Assembly (NCBI GenBank): GCA_019694395.1
Contig: JAIBCC010000016.1
Span: 1-64,000, forward strand
Source of the DNA: Pyrinomonadaceae bacterium
GTDB lineage: Bacteria > Acidobacteriota > Blastocatellia > Pyrinomonadales > Pyrinomonadaceae
DNA length: 64,000 nucleotides
Reading direction: 5' to 3'
Shown: one piece after another, positions 1-8,749 of the stretch
Layout: every line of letters starts with the position of its first letter
How positions within the stretch are numbered: position 1 is the stretch's first letter
Program-made: the position numbers and the translations under genes
Notes under the pieces: model-generated
What the model was told of the DNA's origin: nothing
Seen by the model: the letters and a program-made list of their open reading frames with translations, nothing else
Database searches by the model: none

Positions 1-225
1 GACTTAAATGTTGTTGCACTAAGATTCGATAACGATTTTGCAATCGTGGCTCAAGTTTTGGAACTTTTATTTCATACTTTACAATCTTATCAAAGAACTT
101 TTCTATTTGTGTAGAAACTAATGACTGGCGTTATGGGCTACAAAAATGTCGTCGGCTTCACCAACTTATCAAACTGTTTCTAATCCTAAACTGACGTTAA
201 TTTATTCTTTAGTCGCTTTAATTGG
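1..225. other. left-edge stretch with no recognised gene
   Basis: I see no convincing reading frame, RNA gene or hairpin terminator here. It lies downstream of the minus-strand small gene ending at 226 and may hold the end of a transcript from outside the window. Confidence 0.4.
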
Positions 226-654
226 CTAAGAGTCGAAAATGCGAAATATTTCGTCCAGGTCAAGAGTTGAATTCTTTGGAAGATTTACAGTTGCAATGCT
301 GCCAAGATCAACTTGCCAAAATCCGCCTTGTCTTATAATTTCATCTCCTAAAACGCGATACTCGGATTCAGTAAATTTCCGCGACAACAAAAAACTTTTT
401 GTTTTAAATTTCGACCTTTTGGTAATTTTTAGGATTTCATATTGTCCATCTTGATTAACTTTTGTTTCAAACTCAACTCCTAATTTAAGACGCGGAATAA
501 AAACCGCATTTTCGGCAACACGAAACTTTGTCTCCGTAAGTTTTTCAACTGTAACAGTTTCTGAACATTTCAGACGCGCATCATAAATTTCAAGTTGAGT
601 AAATTCTTCGCTCAACTCTTCTTTCCGTGTGTGTGTGACCGATACTTTCATCAT
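226..654 (-). CDS. small protein, possibly DUF4265-like
   Basis: A 142-residue cytoplasmic protein with no signal peptide or membrane segment. The frame is open upstream to 801, but the start at 654 is preferred: an AAGGA ribosome site lies just ahead of two consecutive ATG codons (654 and 651), and a start at 801 would overlap the divergent aminotransferase gene. The middle (SETVTVEKL...FRVAENAVFIPRLKLGVEFE) and the later GFWQVDLGSI have the feel of DUF4265 proteins, which carry an 'E-x-hydrophobic-V-x-x-L' opening followed by a 'G-hydrophobic-x-x-G-D' turn. That assignment is by eye and weak, and no function is known. The gene is divergent from the aminotransferase, with about 70 bp between the starts. 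Confidence 0.6.
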   Translation of the reverse strand: MMKVSVTHTRKEELSEEFTQLEIYDARLKCSETVTVEKLTETKFRVAENAVFIPRLKLGVEFETKVNQDGQYEILKITKRSKFKTKSFLLSRKFTESEYRVLGDEIIRQGGFWQVDLGSIATVNLPKNSTLDLDEIFRIFDS

Positions 655-726
655 TTGTTTCCTTGACCAACTTCTACTTATTAGCGAATAATTTTCTTTT
701 ATTCTACTGAAATTATCAAACCTATT

Positions 727-1872
727 ATGACCAAAGTTAAACCGGATATTCGTGCAATTACGCGGCTCGTTCCGCCGAGTGGAAACCTTGTGCAGGGACA
801 ATCGGAGCTTCCGATCAATCCTGATCTAGCCAAATACGCGGCTGAAATTATTGCCGCCAGCCAAAATCATTACGGCGGTTCGGAAGGCAATAAAGATTTG
901 CGGAAAGCCGTTGCCGAAAAGCTCAAAAAGTATAACGGAGTTGAGGTTGATGTGGAGGCTTCGCCTTTTCAGCTATTGATTACAAGCGGTGGTTCAGGCG
1001 CATTGGTCGGCATTGCCCAAGCCTATTTGACCGGAAAATCCGCCCTCGTTTTTGAGCCGTATTATCCTTATCATCGAATTATTTTGGAAGGATTTGGAGC
1101 AAAAACCGAGACTTTTTCTTTGGACAGTAATTTAACTTTTGAAAAAGATGCTTTGTTGGCTCGCTGCAAAGAATTAAAAGACCGCACCGAATTTCCGTTA
1201 AAAGCGATTATTGTTTGCACGCCCGCCAATCCGAGCGGAAAAGTGATGACGCAGACCGAGCTTGAAGCGATTGCCGATGTGGCAAAAGAACTTGATCTGC
1301 TCGTCATTTCCGACGAAGTTTACGAGCATTACGTTTACGGCGAAAATCCGCATATTCCAATCGTGACTTTGCCCGAAATGTGGGACAGAACGATTACGGT
1401 CAATTCTTTTTCAAAATCGTGGAACATTTCCGGCTGGCGTTTGGGCTACGCTTACGGCAAAGGGGAATTGATTGCGCCAGTCAATAAAGCCGTGAATTTT
1501 ATTTATGTTTGTCCCGCCACTCCTTTGCAAGCCGCTTTGTCACGCGTTTTGATGGCGGAAGACGATTATTACGACAAACTGCGCGATAAATTTGAAGGCA
1601 ACCGCCATTTTGTCGGAGAAGCCTTAACCGATTTAGGTTTCAAAATTTATGATTCCGGCTCGTCATTTTATTTGTGGGCGCGAATCCCCGAACAATTTGA
1701 TGATGCGTTGAAATTCAATGAAATGCTGATGGAAAAAGCCGGAGTCGGAGCCACGCCCGGAAGCGCATTTGCCGACACGGACGATTGGGATGCCTATATG
1801 CGGATCTGCATTGCGCGTGAAGATTCGCTTTTGGAAGGTGCGATGGCGAAAATTAAATCAGTTTTGGGCTGA
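727..1872 (+). CDS. PLP-dependent class I/II aminotransferase
   Basis: A 381-residue fold-type I aminotransferase of the aspartate/aromatic aminotransferase group, cytoplasmic, transferring an amino group between an amino acid and a 2-oxo acid. The family landmarks are in order: a YGGSEGNKDLRKAVAE substrate-side segment near residue 50, the TPANPSG loop near 165, SDEVYEHYVY (PLP-contacting Asp and Tyr) near 195, SFSKSWNISGWRLGY with the Schiff-base lysine at residue 230, and a C-terminal arginine in MRICIAR that would hold the substrate carboxylate. The length is normal. No strong ribosome site precedes the ATG. The substrate cannot be told from sequence. The gene faces the GNAT gene, with a strong hairpin between them. 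Confidence 0.93.
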   Translation: MTKVKPDIRAITRLVPPSGNLVQGQSELPINPDLAKYAAEIIAASQNHYGGSEGNKDLRKAVAEKLKKYNGVEVDVEASPFQLLITSGGSGALVGIAQAYLTGKSALVFEPYYPYHRIILEGFGAKTETFSLDSNLTFEKDALLARCKELKDRTEFPLKAIIVCTPANPSGKVMTQTELEAIADVAKELDLLVISDEVYEHYVYGENPHIPIVTLPEMWDRTITVNSFSKSWNISGWRLGYAYGKGELIAPVNKAVNFIYVCPATPLQAALSRVLMAEDDYYDKLRDKFEGNRHFVGEALTDLGFKIYDSGSSFYLWARIPEQFDDALKFNEMLMEKAGVGATPGSAFADTDDWDAYMRICIAREDSLLEGAMAKIKSVLG

Positions 1873-1876
1873 TTTG

Positions 1877-1932
1877 AGTTGAGGAAGTTGAGGAAGAAAG
1901 AAAAGATTTTTACTTCCTCAACTTCCTCAACT
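1877..1932. terminator. bidirectional hairpin made of tandem 9-mers
   Basis: Perfect inverted repeat with 20-bp arms (1877-1896 and 1913-1932) and a 16-nt loop. The left arm is two copies of a GAGGAAGTT-type unit, the right arm their complement. It sits between two convergent stop codons (1872 and 1953), which suits a two-way terminator. Related CTTCCCAAA units continue to about 1950. Confidence 0.75.
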
Positions 1933-1952
1933 TCCCAAACTTCCCAAACTTT

Positions 1953-2774
1953 CTAAAACATATAATTTTGCCGCAAATAAGCGTGTTTGAATCCGATTGA
2001 GGCAAAGTTTTGATACGGTTCGGTATTCATTTCGGGCGCAGGTTTTTCGATGTCCATCACGATTAACTTTGCGCCCATTTCCAAAGCATCTTCGACCATT
2101 GCCTGACACAAACGAAAATCCGTTTTATAGTCTGGAATCATAATTCCCGGAACCGGCGCGTCAATTCCAAACCACGCCAAACCGTCTTTGCCTAAAAACA
2201 TCGTTCGCGCCGCCGTGATTTTTCCGTCAATCGTTTCGATGTAATGATGCCAACCGTCGCTTTCATTCAAATTAGCTAACCACGGAGCTGTCGGCAAACC
2301 GTAAATATTGCTGACGAAGTTTGCCCATTCAAGTCTGTTTTCATTCGTTACTTTTTGAATATTTTCGCGGTTTGCTGAAATTTTCAAAGGCGAATTGTCA
2401 CGATAAATTCTTTCCCAACCGCTGCGGATCTGTAAACCTTTGGCAGACAGCATTTCGGGCAAATTTTCAGGCTGTAAAAACGGATTGTAGTGAACGTAGA
2501 TTTTCGGAGAATTTGCTTCGCGGTAAATCGCTAAAATTTTGTCCAGTTTTTCTTCTGTGACGGTTTCGCGTAAACCTAAATTAATGACGGCGTTAAAATG
2601 CGGAAAAGGAATTTTTCGGCAGAGAAAAACGACTACCTCATCAACTTTTTGAATTTCCAAGCCAAATCTTTCGGCATAATCGGCAGGCGCATTTTCAAAC
2701 ATATTTACCCAGGCGTTGAGGTCTGTGGTTTCAAGCGTCCGGGCAAATTCGGGGGTAATTTTTTCAGTAATCAT
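1953..2774 (-). CDS. GNAT-family N-acetyltransferase-like protein
   Basis: A 273-residue cytoplasmic protein that looks like a two-lobed GNAT acetyltransferase. The C-terminal half has the expected pattern: HYIETIDGKITAARTMFLGKDGLAWFGIDAPVPG (strands 4-5 with a cofactor-facing segment), a helix in FRLCQAMVEDALEMGAKLIVMDIE, and the closing strand FASIGFKHAYLRQNYMF. The N-terminal half is probably a degenerate GNAT lobe. ATG at 2774 is chosen over an in-frame TTG at 2843 because the TTG would overlap the upstream hydrolase gene and has no ribosome site. No canonical Q/RxxGxG/A loop is obvious, so activity is unproven and the substrate unknown. Confidence 0.7.
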   Translation of the reverse strand: MITEKITPEFARTLETTDLNAWVNMFENAPADYAERFGLEIQKVDEVVVFLCRKIPFPHFNAVINLGLRETVTEEKLDKILAIYREANSPKIYVHYNPFLQPENLPEMLSAKGLQIRSGWERIYRDNSPLKISANRENIQKVTNENRLEWANFVSNIYGLPTAPWLANLNESDGWHHYIETIDGKITAARTMFLGKDGLAWFGIDAPVPGIMIPDYKTDFRLCQAMVEDALEMGAKLIVMDIEKPAPEMNTEPYQNFASIGFKHAYLRQNYMF

Positions 2775-2817
2775 ACTTGCAAAGTTCGTTTTGATTTGAA
2801 ATTCGGATGCAAGAAAA

Positions 2818-3651
2818 TTACTGAGTTTTGAGCAATTCGTCAAACAGATCTAAAGCCGTTTTGATGTTTTGTTTATTGCGATGAAAACCGCCGTGATCGC
2901 CGTTTTTATCTTCCATCGCTAATTTAACCGTGCCGCCGTATTTTTTGATAAATTCGCCTGTCCGACGCATCGCGGGACATCCGTCACGGTCAGGATTCGG
3001 GTCGTTCATCCCGCAAAATGTGATCCAATTCGTTCCCGTAAAAGGTTTTTCGCCGAATTTTCCCGAAGTTAGTTCACGATACATCGGATAATTTTCTGAA
3101 GCACCACCGGAATTCGATAAGGTCACGAGAAAGTAATTATTTTTTGAATCGCGGTCAAAAAGCGTGATGTAATAGCTGTTAGCCGAGCCGCGACTGAATC
3201 CGTGAAAGAGAGATTTTTGTGGCTGCACACCTTCTTTTTTGAGAGCTTTGTCCAATTCCCGATAGGCTTCGTTCGGCATATAATAATCGTTAGGCGGCGG
3301 ATTTCCTTCAAAATACCACTGCAACGCCAAAATTCCGTGACCGTGCTTTTTCACCTCATCATACCACAGATAAAATTCATTAAAAACATTGCCGTTACTG
3401 CCGTGCATCGTAACAATCATCGTCTTATCTGCTTTGGAATTTGGCAGAGACCACAGCAAATAAAAGCTTTTCCCGTCAGCCGTCGGCAAAATCTTTGCGC
3501 CTTTATCAAAAGCAAAACGATAGCGTTCAGTGTCGTGCTGTTTTACTTTTTCAAGTTGATTTTGAATGTTTTCGGGAAGATTTTTTGTGTCTTGCGCGGG
3601 TGCGAAACCGATTGAAATTAGGACGATTAAAATAGTGGCAAACAATCTCAT
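2818..3651 (-). CDS. secreted alpha/beta hydrolase (esterase/depolymerase-like)
   Basis: A 277-residue exported hydrolase. Residues 1-19 form a signal peptide ending FAPAQ. The nucleophile elbow is G-F-S-R-G with the serine at residue 153 (HGFSRGSANSY), preceded by the oxyanion segment MHGSNGN near residue 82. A late histidine in NGDHGGFHRN is the likely catalytic base, and an aspartate in the NDPNPDRDGCPA segment may be the acid. The arrangement resembles the polyhydroxybutyrate depolymerase / feruloyl esterase group, but the substrate is unknown. It is followed on the same strand by the GNAT gene after a 43-bp gap. A weak AAGG lies before the ATG. Confidence 0.8.
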   Translation of the reverse strand: MRLFATILIVLISIGFAPAQDTKNLPENIQNQLEKVKQHDTERYRFAFDKGAKILPTADGKSFYLLWSLPNSKADKTMIVTMHGSNGNVFNEFYLWYDEVKKHGHGILALQWYFEGNPPPNDYYMPNEAYRELDKALKKEGVQPQKSLFHGFSRGSANSYYITLFDRDSKNNYFLVTLSNSGGASENYPMYRELTSGKFGEKPFTGTNWITFCGMNDPNPDRDGCPAMRRTGEFIKKYGGTVKLAMEDKNGDHGGFHRNKQNIKTALDLFDELLKTQ

Positions 3652-3690
3652 AGCCTTTTGACGTAGAAATAGATAATTTGGTCGAGAAAT

Positions 3691-3924
3691 TTATTGCCCG
3701 TCATCGCCGATTGCTTCAACCGGGCAAGCATCACGGGCTTCTTCGCAAAGTTCTAATTCTTCAGGGGTTTCAGGCTGATGATAGACAAAAGAATAACCGT
3801 TTTCATCATTGCGGGTGAAATTTTTCGGTGCGGTATCACGGCAAACATCGCAATCAATACATTCGCGGTCAACATAGAATTTGCCGCGAACATTGTCTTT
3901 TAATCTATCTTTTATTTCAGCCAT
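3691..3924 (-). CDS. single-cluster 4Fe-4S ferredoxin
   Basis: A 77-residue acidic ferredoxin that would carry one 4Fe-4S cluster as a soluble electron carrier. The ligands are C-x2-C-x2-C in ECIDCDVC near residue 22 and the distant CP in DACPVEAI near residue 67. An extra cysteine in ELCEE matches the disulfide cysteine of Thermotoga/Pyrococcus-type ferredoxins. Length and layout are typical. Its ATG follows the TAA of the upstream RidA-fusion gene with no gap (TAAATG), so translation is probably coupled, although one product is cytoplasmic and the other exported. Confidence 0.92.
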   Translation of the reverse strand: MAEIKDRLKDNVRGKFYVDRECIDCDVCRDTAPKNFTRNDENGYSFVYHQPETPEELELCEEARDACPVEAIGDDGQ

Positions 3925-4830
3925 TTATTTCACAGTCGCGATACATTCGATTTCCACTCGTGCGCCCAAGGCTAAACCGTTTGCGCCGAAAGAGCTGCGA
4001 GTTGGCAGGTTTTTAGTAAAATAAGTTACATAAACTTTATTCATCTCCGCCCATTCTTTCATATCCGCGATCATCACCGTGCATTTTATCACGTTATCCA
4101 TCGAAGAACCTTGTCTTTCGAGAGCGTGTTTGATGTTTTCCAGAGTCTGTTTAGTTTCCTGTGAAATTCCTCCCGCTACAAGTTTCCCAGTTGCATCAGT
4201 TCCGATCTGTCCAGAAAGATAAATTACATTGTCAATCCGCACCGATTCGGAAAACGGATAGCCTTTGAGGGTTTCCGACGAAAGATATTCGACTTGGCTT
4301 CGTTCGTATTTATTCGGAATTGGATTGTCGGGCGTTTCTGCTTGCCAAAAAATTGTCAGCACCCACCACCGAGTTCCGTCAAAGAGCAATTGAAAACTGT
4401 TGATTCCGCGCAGGAACGGCTTTTCATCGTCTTTGCTGTGTCGTGCTTCGTAGGTTGAAAAGGCTTGGACAATATTGCCGTAAGAATCAGTTTTGCGGGC
4501 AATTTCCTTTTCATAAAAACCCTGTTTGGCAAAAATCGGTTCGACTCGTTTGATGTAGCCTTCTGTATTCAAAGGATTTGCGCCGAAAATTTGAGTTTGG
4601 GCATCTTTGCTGGTCGGAATCATTCGGGCATCTTTGTAAAAAAGCGAGCGAAACCTGTCCCAATCGCGTGGTTGTCCCGCATCGCCCGAAATTACGTCAT
4701 AAACGGCTTTCATAATCGCATCAACCGAAGCAACATCAGCCGGATTTGCAGGTTTTACATCAGTTTGTTGTGCCATAATATTTGGTAGAAAAAATAAGCA
4801 AAGTGCAATTGCTAAAAGTTTAGTTTTCAT
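3925..4830 (-). CDS. exported NTF2-like + RidA fusion protein
   Basis: A 301-residue protein with a signal peptide (MKTKLLAIALCLFFLPNIMA). Residues ~30-165 look like a SnoaL/DUF4440-type NTF2-like domain (VDAIMKAVYDVISG, WDRFRSLFYKDARMIP, FLRGINSFQLLFDGTRWWVLTIFW). Residues ~180-301 are a complete RidA/YjgF/UK114 domain: YPFSESVRIDNVIYLSGQIG, the central helix QETKQTLENIKHALE, and ARVEIECIA, whose arginine holds the carboxylate of the imine/enamine substrate in RidA enzymes. Ordinary RidA proteins are stand-alone and cytoplasmic, so the fusion and the export signal are both unusual. Its role outside the cytoplasm is unknown. It is followed without a gap by the ferredoxin gene. Confidence 0.88.
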   Translation of the reverse strand: MKTKLLAIALCLFFLPNIMAQQTDVKPANPADVASVDAIMKAVYDVISGDAGQPRDWDRFRSLFYKDARMIPTSKDAQTQIFGANPLNTEGYIKRVEPIFAKQGFYEKEIARKTDSYGNIVQAFSTYEARHSKDDEKPFLRGINSFQLLFDGTRWWVLTIFWQAETPDNPIPNKYERSQVEYLSSETLKGYPFSESVRIDNVIYLSGQIGTDATGKLVAGGISQETKQTLENIKHALERQGSSMDNVIKCTVMIADMKEWAEMNKVYVTYFTKNLPTRSSFGANGLALGARVEIECIATVK

Positions 4831-4844
4831 AAATCTTTATTTAC

Positions 4845-4886
4845 TTTTTACTTTTTACTTTTTACTTTTTACTTTTTACTTTTTAC
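4845..4886. repeat. six tandem TTTTTAC heptamers
   Basis: Six exact head-to-tail copies of TTTTTAC, with a partial unit before and after. The array overlaps the stop codon and last codons of the DUF4350 gene (RSKK) and fills the gap before the RidA-fusion gene, so it lies in the ribosome-site region of the latter (AAAAAGT units on the minus strand). Similar AAAAGTAAAAGG runs occur at about 33911-33940. Confidence 0.85.
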
Positions 4887-6351
4887 TTCTAAAAGCCTGT
4901 TTGCGCGTTCGTTTGAGACCGAGTTTGTCTTCGATTTCGCGTAGTTTACCGCTTAATTCCAGAACTTCGCGTTTGTTTGTTGGTTTTCCCTGGATAATTT
5001 CCTCGCATTTTCGCATCAGATTATAAATTTCCAATTCATTTCGATTTAATCGTTCGGCAATTATTTTGGCTAATTCTTTGCGCGAACTTGCGTAATTATC
5101 AATTCCGAAAAATCTCGTTACGGAACGCCGAAATTGGGAAAAAATATTTTCGAGAGCTAAATCAAACGCTTTGGTTCTTTGCTGAAGCTCAGCCATTGCC
5201 GAAATATATTCCAGTTTTGAAAGACGGTTTGGTTCATCAGCAGGTAAAAAGCGGGCAAAACGGCGGCTTTGCGAAAATAAAACTACTCCGATTAACAATA
5301 AAATTTGACCGATGATTGCCAAAACGGGAGTTCCTGCAAAATACTTCAACAGTTGATTTGTATTTGCGCCGTAGCCTTGGTGATATTCGTCAAAAGCTAT
5401 CAAACCTTCACGCGAAGTGGCAATATTCATTGCTAATTGTGCGTTATCAACCAAACTGATTCCGGCATTTGAAACAATATATGGATCGGATAAAAAAACA
5501 ATTTGTCCCGCCCCGTATTCAAAATCCACCAGAATCGTTTTTTTATCGTTTGCCAGATGCACGAACGGGGCATTGACTTCAAAATTTTCGGATTCTATTG
5601 GCGGAGGTTTGACAGCCGACTCCGTTATTGTTTTTGGCGGCGGCAATTTATAGATCGGCGTAATCGAAGCTGCCGGAGAATTCGTCGGCTTGGCAACAGG
5701 CGGCGGCGCATCGTTTCTGGCTACTACAACAGGTTTCGGAGTTGGTCCTGAAGAAAGTCCAAAGGTGGTTTTTGCATCTTCGCCAAAGAATTTAAGATCA
5801 ATTGATGACGCAAAACGCGATGGTTGAACCGCATTCACATTGCGAGTAAATACGCTTGGCTGAGAAGGTTTAATTGCTGCGGTGCCGCCAGTCATTTGAA
5901 TTATTTCCGACGGATCAACTCCAAAAGTGGAATCTTCGTTCGGAACGCTGGTAATTGACCAATTAGCTGTGGTTGAGAGCAAATCTTTCGGCGGCTCGCG
6001 GTCAATAATTACAAGTCTTCCGCCGTTTGAAACCCAACTCAGAATTTGTTCGGTTTCGGTTTCATCAATTTCGAGCCGGGTTCTGCCGATAATTACTAAA
6101 GTATTTATCTTGTTTTTCTCATTGGAAAGTTCAAAAGGCGATTCTTGCCAGCGAGTAACTTTGCTTCCCGTTTCCGCCAATAAATCGTAAAAAGCGCGGG
6201 TTCCGGTTGCGCCCGTGTTAAAAGTTGAGCGATTGGCAGAACTTTCTTCATCAGCTTCGGTGTCTTTTTGGACATACGAGGCAGCATTTAATCCGATGAG
6301 CAAAGCCACCAGAAAAATCAATGCCAAAACGATGAGAAACTTTTGTTTCAT
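4876..6351 (-). CDS. DUF4350 membrane-anchored protein
   Basis: A 491-residue protein with an N-terminal membrane anchor (KFLIVLALIFLVALLIG), a DUF4350-type Rossmann-like domain (residues ~45-150: TGTRAFYDLLAETG, NTLVIIGRTRLEI, SWVSNGGRLVIIDRE), a proline-rich linker (~205-250), a return to the sensor-like fold (GAGQIVFLSDPYIVSN), a second membrane segment (VLAIIGQILLLIGVVLF) and a charged helical tail. ATG at 6351 is preferred to an in-frame TTG at 6429. DUF4350 proteins often sit in MoxR/DUF58/DUF4129 clusters, and here the gene follows DUF4129. The molecular function is unknown; a membrane-complex or envelope-stress role is inference from context. Confidence 0.82.
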   Translation of the reverse strand: MKQKFLIVLALIFLVALLIGLNAASYVQKDTEADEESSANRSTFNTGATGTRAFYDLLAETGSKVTRWQESPFELSNEKNKINTLVIIGRTRLEIDETETEQILSWVSNGGRLVIIDREPPKDLLSTTANWSITSVPNEDSTFGVDPSEIIQMTGGTAAIKPSQPSVFTRNVNAVQPSRFASSIDLKFFGEDAKTTFGLSSGPTPKPVVVARNDAPPPVAKPTNSPAASITPIYKLPPPKTITESAVKPPPIESENFEVNAPFVHLANDKKTILVDFEYGAGQIVFLSDPYIVSNAGISLVDNAQLAMNIATSREGLIAFDEYHQGYGANTNQLLKYFAGTPVLAIIGQILLLIGVVLFSQSRRFARFLPADEPNRLSKLEYISAMAELQQRTKAFDLALENIFSQFRRSVTRFFGIDNYASSRKELAKIIAERLNRNELEIYNLMRKCEEIIQGKPTNKREVLELSGKLREIEDKLGLKRTRKQAFRSKK

Positions 6352-6459
6352 AATTACTAAAGCTGCGATGTGAAAAGGCGCAAAAGTGGAAAAGTAAATT
6401 GATTCGCGGCAACAACCTTTATTTTTCAATTAATTAAAACTGTTCCCCTTTTCCTCTTT

Positions 6460-7533
6460 TTAAGCTTTTTCACTTTTTAAAACCGTCTGTTTGTAAGTTT
6501 GCTTAAATTCTTCCCAATCCTTTTCCTCAGTCGGATTTAGACCATACCAATTTTTTTCAAAACTAGTAGTTAATGTGTTCATTTCCGAAAAAATCTCTTT
6601 GCGCTTGCGAACGTCGCGCAGATAATCCCGATTGGTTTTATAACGGGCTAAGCCGATTATTTTTCTATCGCTTAATTCACATAAAAGAGCGATATATCCT
6701 TTCCGAATCGCACCGCGCAAATTTCCTTCCTGAGCGAGATTTTCCGCTTGAGCAAAAATATTGTGCGAAGTCTCTTCGGCAGCTATTGTTTCACCCAAAA
6801 TAACCCGAGTCGTTTTTTTTAGTTTATCTCTGGTTTTAATTTTGTTCAGGAAAAACGGGGCAAAACGATAAATTACGAATCCGATCAAACCTAAAACCAC
6901 TACATAAAGAACGATTTGCAAAAAGGACGAAATCGGTTGAACTCCTTCCGACACATCAGACGGTTTAACATCCGGGCTGGGAAACATTTGCCTGACCCAT
7001 TCCCAAAATTCGCGCCATTTCCGACGCAAAAAACTTTCTTCTTGCTCGGTTGGCTTTTGATACTCAGGTCGGCGGAGAATTTCGTCGAGTTTTTGTTTAT
7101 TTTCGTTTTTAGTTCGATTAGATATTTCCTGTTTTTCAAGTTCGGTCAGTTTAGTTTCCAAAGCCGAAAGCCGTTGAACTGTTTCATCTATAATCAAAGT
7201 TCGGTTCTTTGATTTGTAAGGCTCTTTGTCAAACTGGTTTAACTTGTCAAAAACCCAACTGTGATTGACTTCAAAACTTGCGCCTTGTAATTCTATTTTC
7301 TCGGTTTGCCCTAATTTTTTTTGAATTTCTTTAATAATTTCGCGTTCAAAGCGAATATTTGCCGTCTCGGATAATTCACTATCTGTAAAAGCTAAACCTC
7401 TGATGGTGTCTCTTACTTCAGTAATTTTCTGACGATATTTATTTAAATCAATGGCAAAAACGGAGAATGAACAGAGCGACCAGACAATAGCGCAAAAGAG
7501 AATCCGGTGAAATTGATGAGTGATTTTAGCCAT
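6460..7533 (-). CDS. DUF4129 domain membrane protein
   Basis: A 357-residue protein with a signal or anchor segment (ILFCAIVWSLCSFSVFA), a long charged, coiled-coil-like periplasmic region (residues ~30-185), a membrane segment near 205-222 (QIVLYVVVLGLIGFVIYRF) and a cytoplasmic C-terminal DUF4129 domain (GNLRGAIRKGYIALLCELSDRK, TNRDYLRDVR, YGLNPTEEKDWEEF). DUF4129 is the usual companion of MoxR ATPase clusters and is also seen fused to transglutaminase-type proteins. The gene overlaps the upstream membrane-protein gene by 8 bp, so the two are almost certainly co-transcribed and coupled. Confidence 0.85.
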   Translation of the reverse strand: MAKITHQFHRILFCAIVWSLCSFSVFAIDLNKYRQKITEVRDTIRGLAFTDSELSETANIRFEREIIKEIQKKLGQTEKIELQGASFEVNHSWVFDKLNQFDKEPYKSKNRTLIIDETVQRLSALETKLTELEKQEISNRTKNENKQKLDEILRRPEYQKPTEQEESFLRRKWREFWEWVRQMFPSPDVKPSDVSEGVQPISSFLQIVLYVVVLGLIGFVIYRFAPFFLNKIKTRDKLKKTTRVILGETIAAEETSHNIFAQAENLAQEGNLRGAIRKGYIALLCELSDRKIIGLARYKTNRDYLRDVRKRKEIFSEMNTLTTSFEKNWYGLNPTEEKDWEEFKQTYKQTVLKSEKA

Positions 7534-8638
7534 TTAATCCAAGCGTTGTAATCGAAGAATTTGAAGAAGATTGATTGTTATTCGGCGGATTGACAAAAGA
7601 CTGATTTGCCAAAGCCGGCTGCAGCGGATTGGAGTATTGGCGCGGAACTGCCGGAATCTCGCCTAGATTTCGTGCCGCCATCAATTCAATATCATAGCCT
7701 TCGTGCCGCACCCGTTCATCTACATAGAGCAAACATAAACCGATCATCCAAATCGGCATCATCAAAATTAAACTTGCCTGTGAAATTACCTGACGGGCAA
7801 TCATATACCAAGCCGGTAAAGCATCTGCATCAAATCGAAAGATCTCAATTCCATTCAAATAAGCATACCACCCAAGCGGAACATAAAAGAGTAATAATGC
7901 CGAATAAGTTGCCAAAATCGTAAAGCCGAAAAGTGCGTAAATTCTTTTAACGTTTCCGCTTGCCAGATTCATACTGCGACCCATTGCAGAACCGATACCT
8001 TGTCCTTCGACCAGCATAATCTGCGGAACATATGCAAAACGCGAAGCAATTAAAAAGAAAACCCAACCAACTCCAAATGCTCCGGCTACTCCGAAAATAA
8101 CCGAAATAATTGTAGCTACCAACGGTGAAAAGCTAAACGCAGCAACAATCAGCATTATTAATAAAACTACAAGTATTAAGCCGAAATAAATTATAAAAAA
8201 GCCAATCAAACCTAAAATGAAGACAATAAGAATCGAAGCAAAGAGAAGTCCAAAAAATCTGGAGCGGGCGTTTGCGTAAGTTTCTTTAAAGCTGATCTTT
8301 TCAGCAAATAAAATATGCCGCACAAAATTGCGCGAGGCTCCTCCCATTATGATTAAAACTGCGACGCTTTCCCAAAACCAGATAACGAGATTTCCAAATC
8401 CGGTAAATAACACTGCGAAAAATGCCTCATCACCCTTTGGCTTGGCACTGATTCCGAGAAACTCCCGCCCAAGCATCGTCCAGCCAATTGAAATAAGGGT
8501 TCCAACCAAAATCGGCGGCGCAGCTATCCAAACAAATGTCCAAAAATTATTGCGGTAAAAACGAACTGCACGATCAATCAAATCGCCTGCCCCAAATGGC
8601 GTGATAGAAAGCGAGGAATGTGTAGTATTGACAGGCAT
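7526..8638 (-). CDS. multi-pass membrane protein of the DUF4129/DUF4350 cluster
   Basis: A 370-residue integral membrane protein with about six to eight hydrophobic segments (among them FVWIAAPPILVGTLISIGW, LVIWFWESVAVLIIMGGA, a long glycine-poor stretch FASILIVFILGLIGFFIIYFG and VVLLIMLIVAAFSF). The N-terminus (GAGDLIDRAVRFYRNNF) is typical of integral membrane proteins near DUF4129 genes, where the first helix lies along the membrane. The C-terminal ~50 residues are a soluble Asn/Ser-rich tail. It is the first gene of a three-gene minus-strand unit with DUF4129 and DUF4350. I do not recognise a specific family, and transport or scaffold roles are both possible. Confidence 0.75.
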   Translation of the reverse strand: MPVNTTHSSLSITPFGAGDLIDRAVRFYRNNFWTFVWIAAPPILVGTLISIGWTMLGREFLGISAKPKGDEAFFAVLFTGFGNLVIWFWESVAVLIIMGGASRNFVRHILFAEKISFKETYANARSRFFGLLFASILIVFILGLIGFFIIYFGLILVVLLIMLIVAAFSFSPLVATIISVIFGVAGAFGVGWVFFLIASRFAYVPQIMLVEGQGIGSAMGRSMNLASGNVKRIYALFGFTILATYSALLLFYVPLGWYAYLNGIEIFRFDADALPAWYMIARQVISQASLILMMPIWMIGLCLLYVDERVRHEGYDIELMAARNLGEIPAVPRQYSNPLQPALANQSFVNPPNNNQSSSNSSITTLGLNG

Positions 8639-8682
8639 TTGAGGAATTCTAACATAAAGATTAGGTTGCTGAAAGCATTAAA

Positions 8683-8716
8683 GAAAAAAGGTGTTGCCTA
8701 AACAAAGACAACACCT
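8683..8716 (-). terminator. rho-independent terminator of TonB receptor 1
   Basis: Inverted repeat AGGTGTTG / CAACACCT (8689-8696 and 8709-8716), followed on the minus strand by a run of U (A at 8683-8688). It lies 34 bp after the stop of the receptor gene. The stem is nearly the same as that at 25763-25792 behind receptor 3. Confidence 0.85.
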
Positions 8717-8749
8717 GAAGGAATCGGATAAACCGAAATAATCAGCGAA

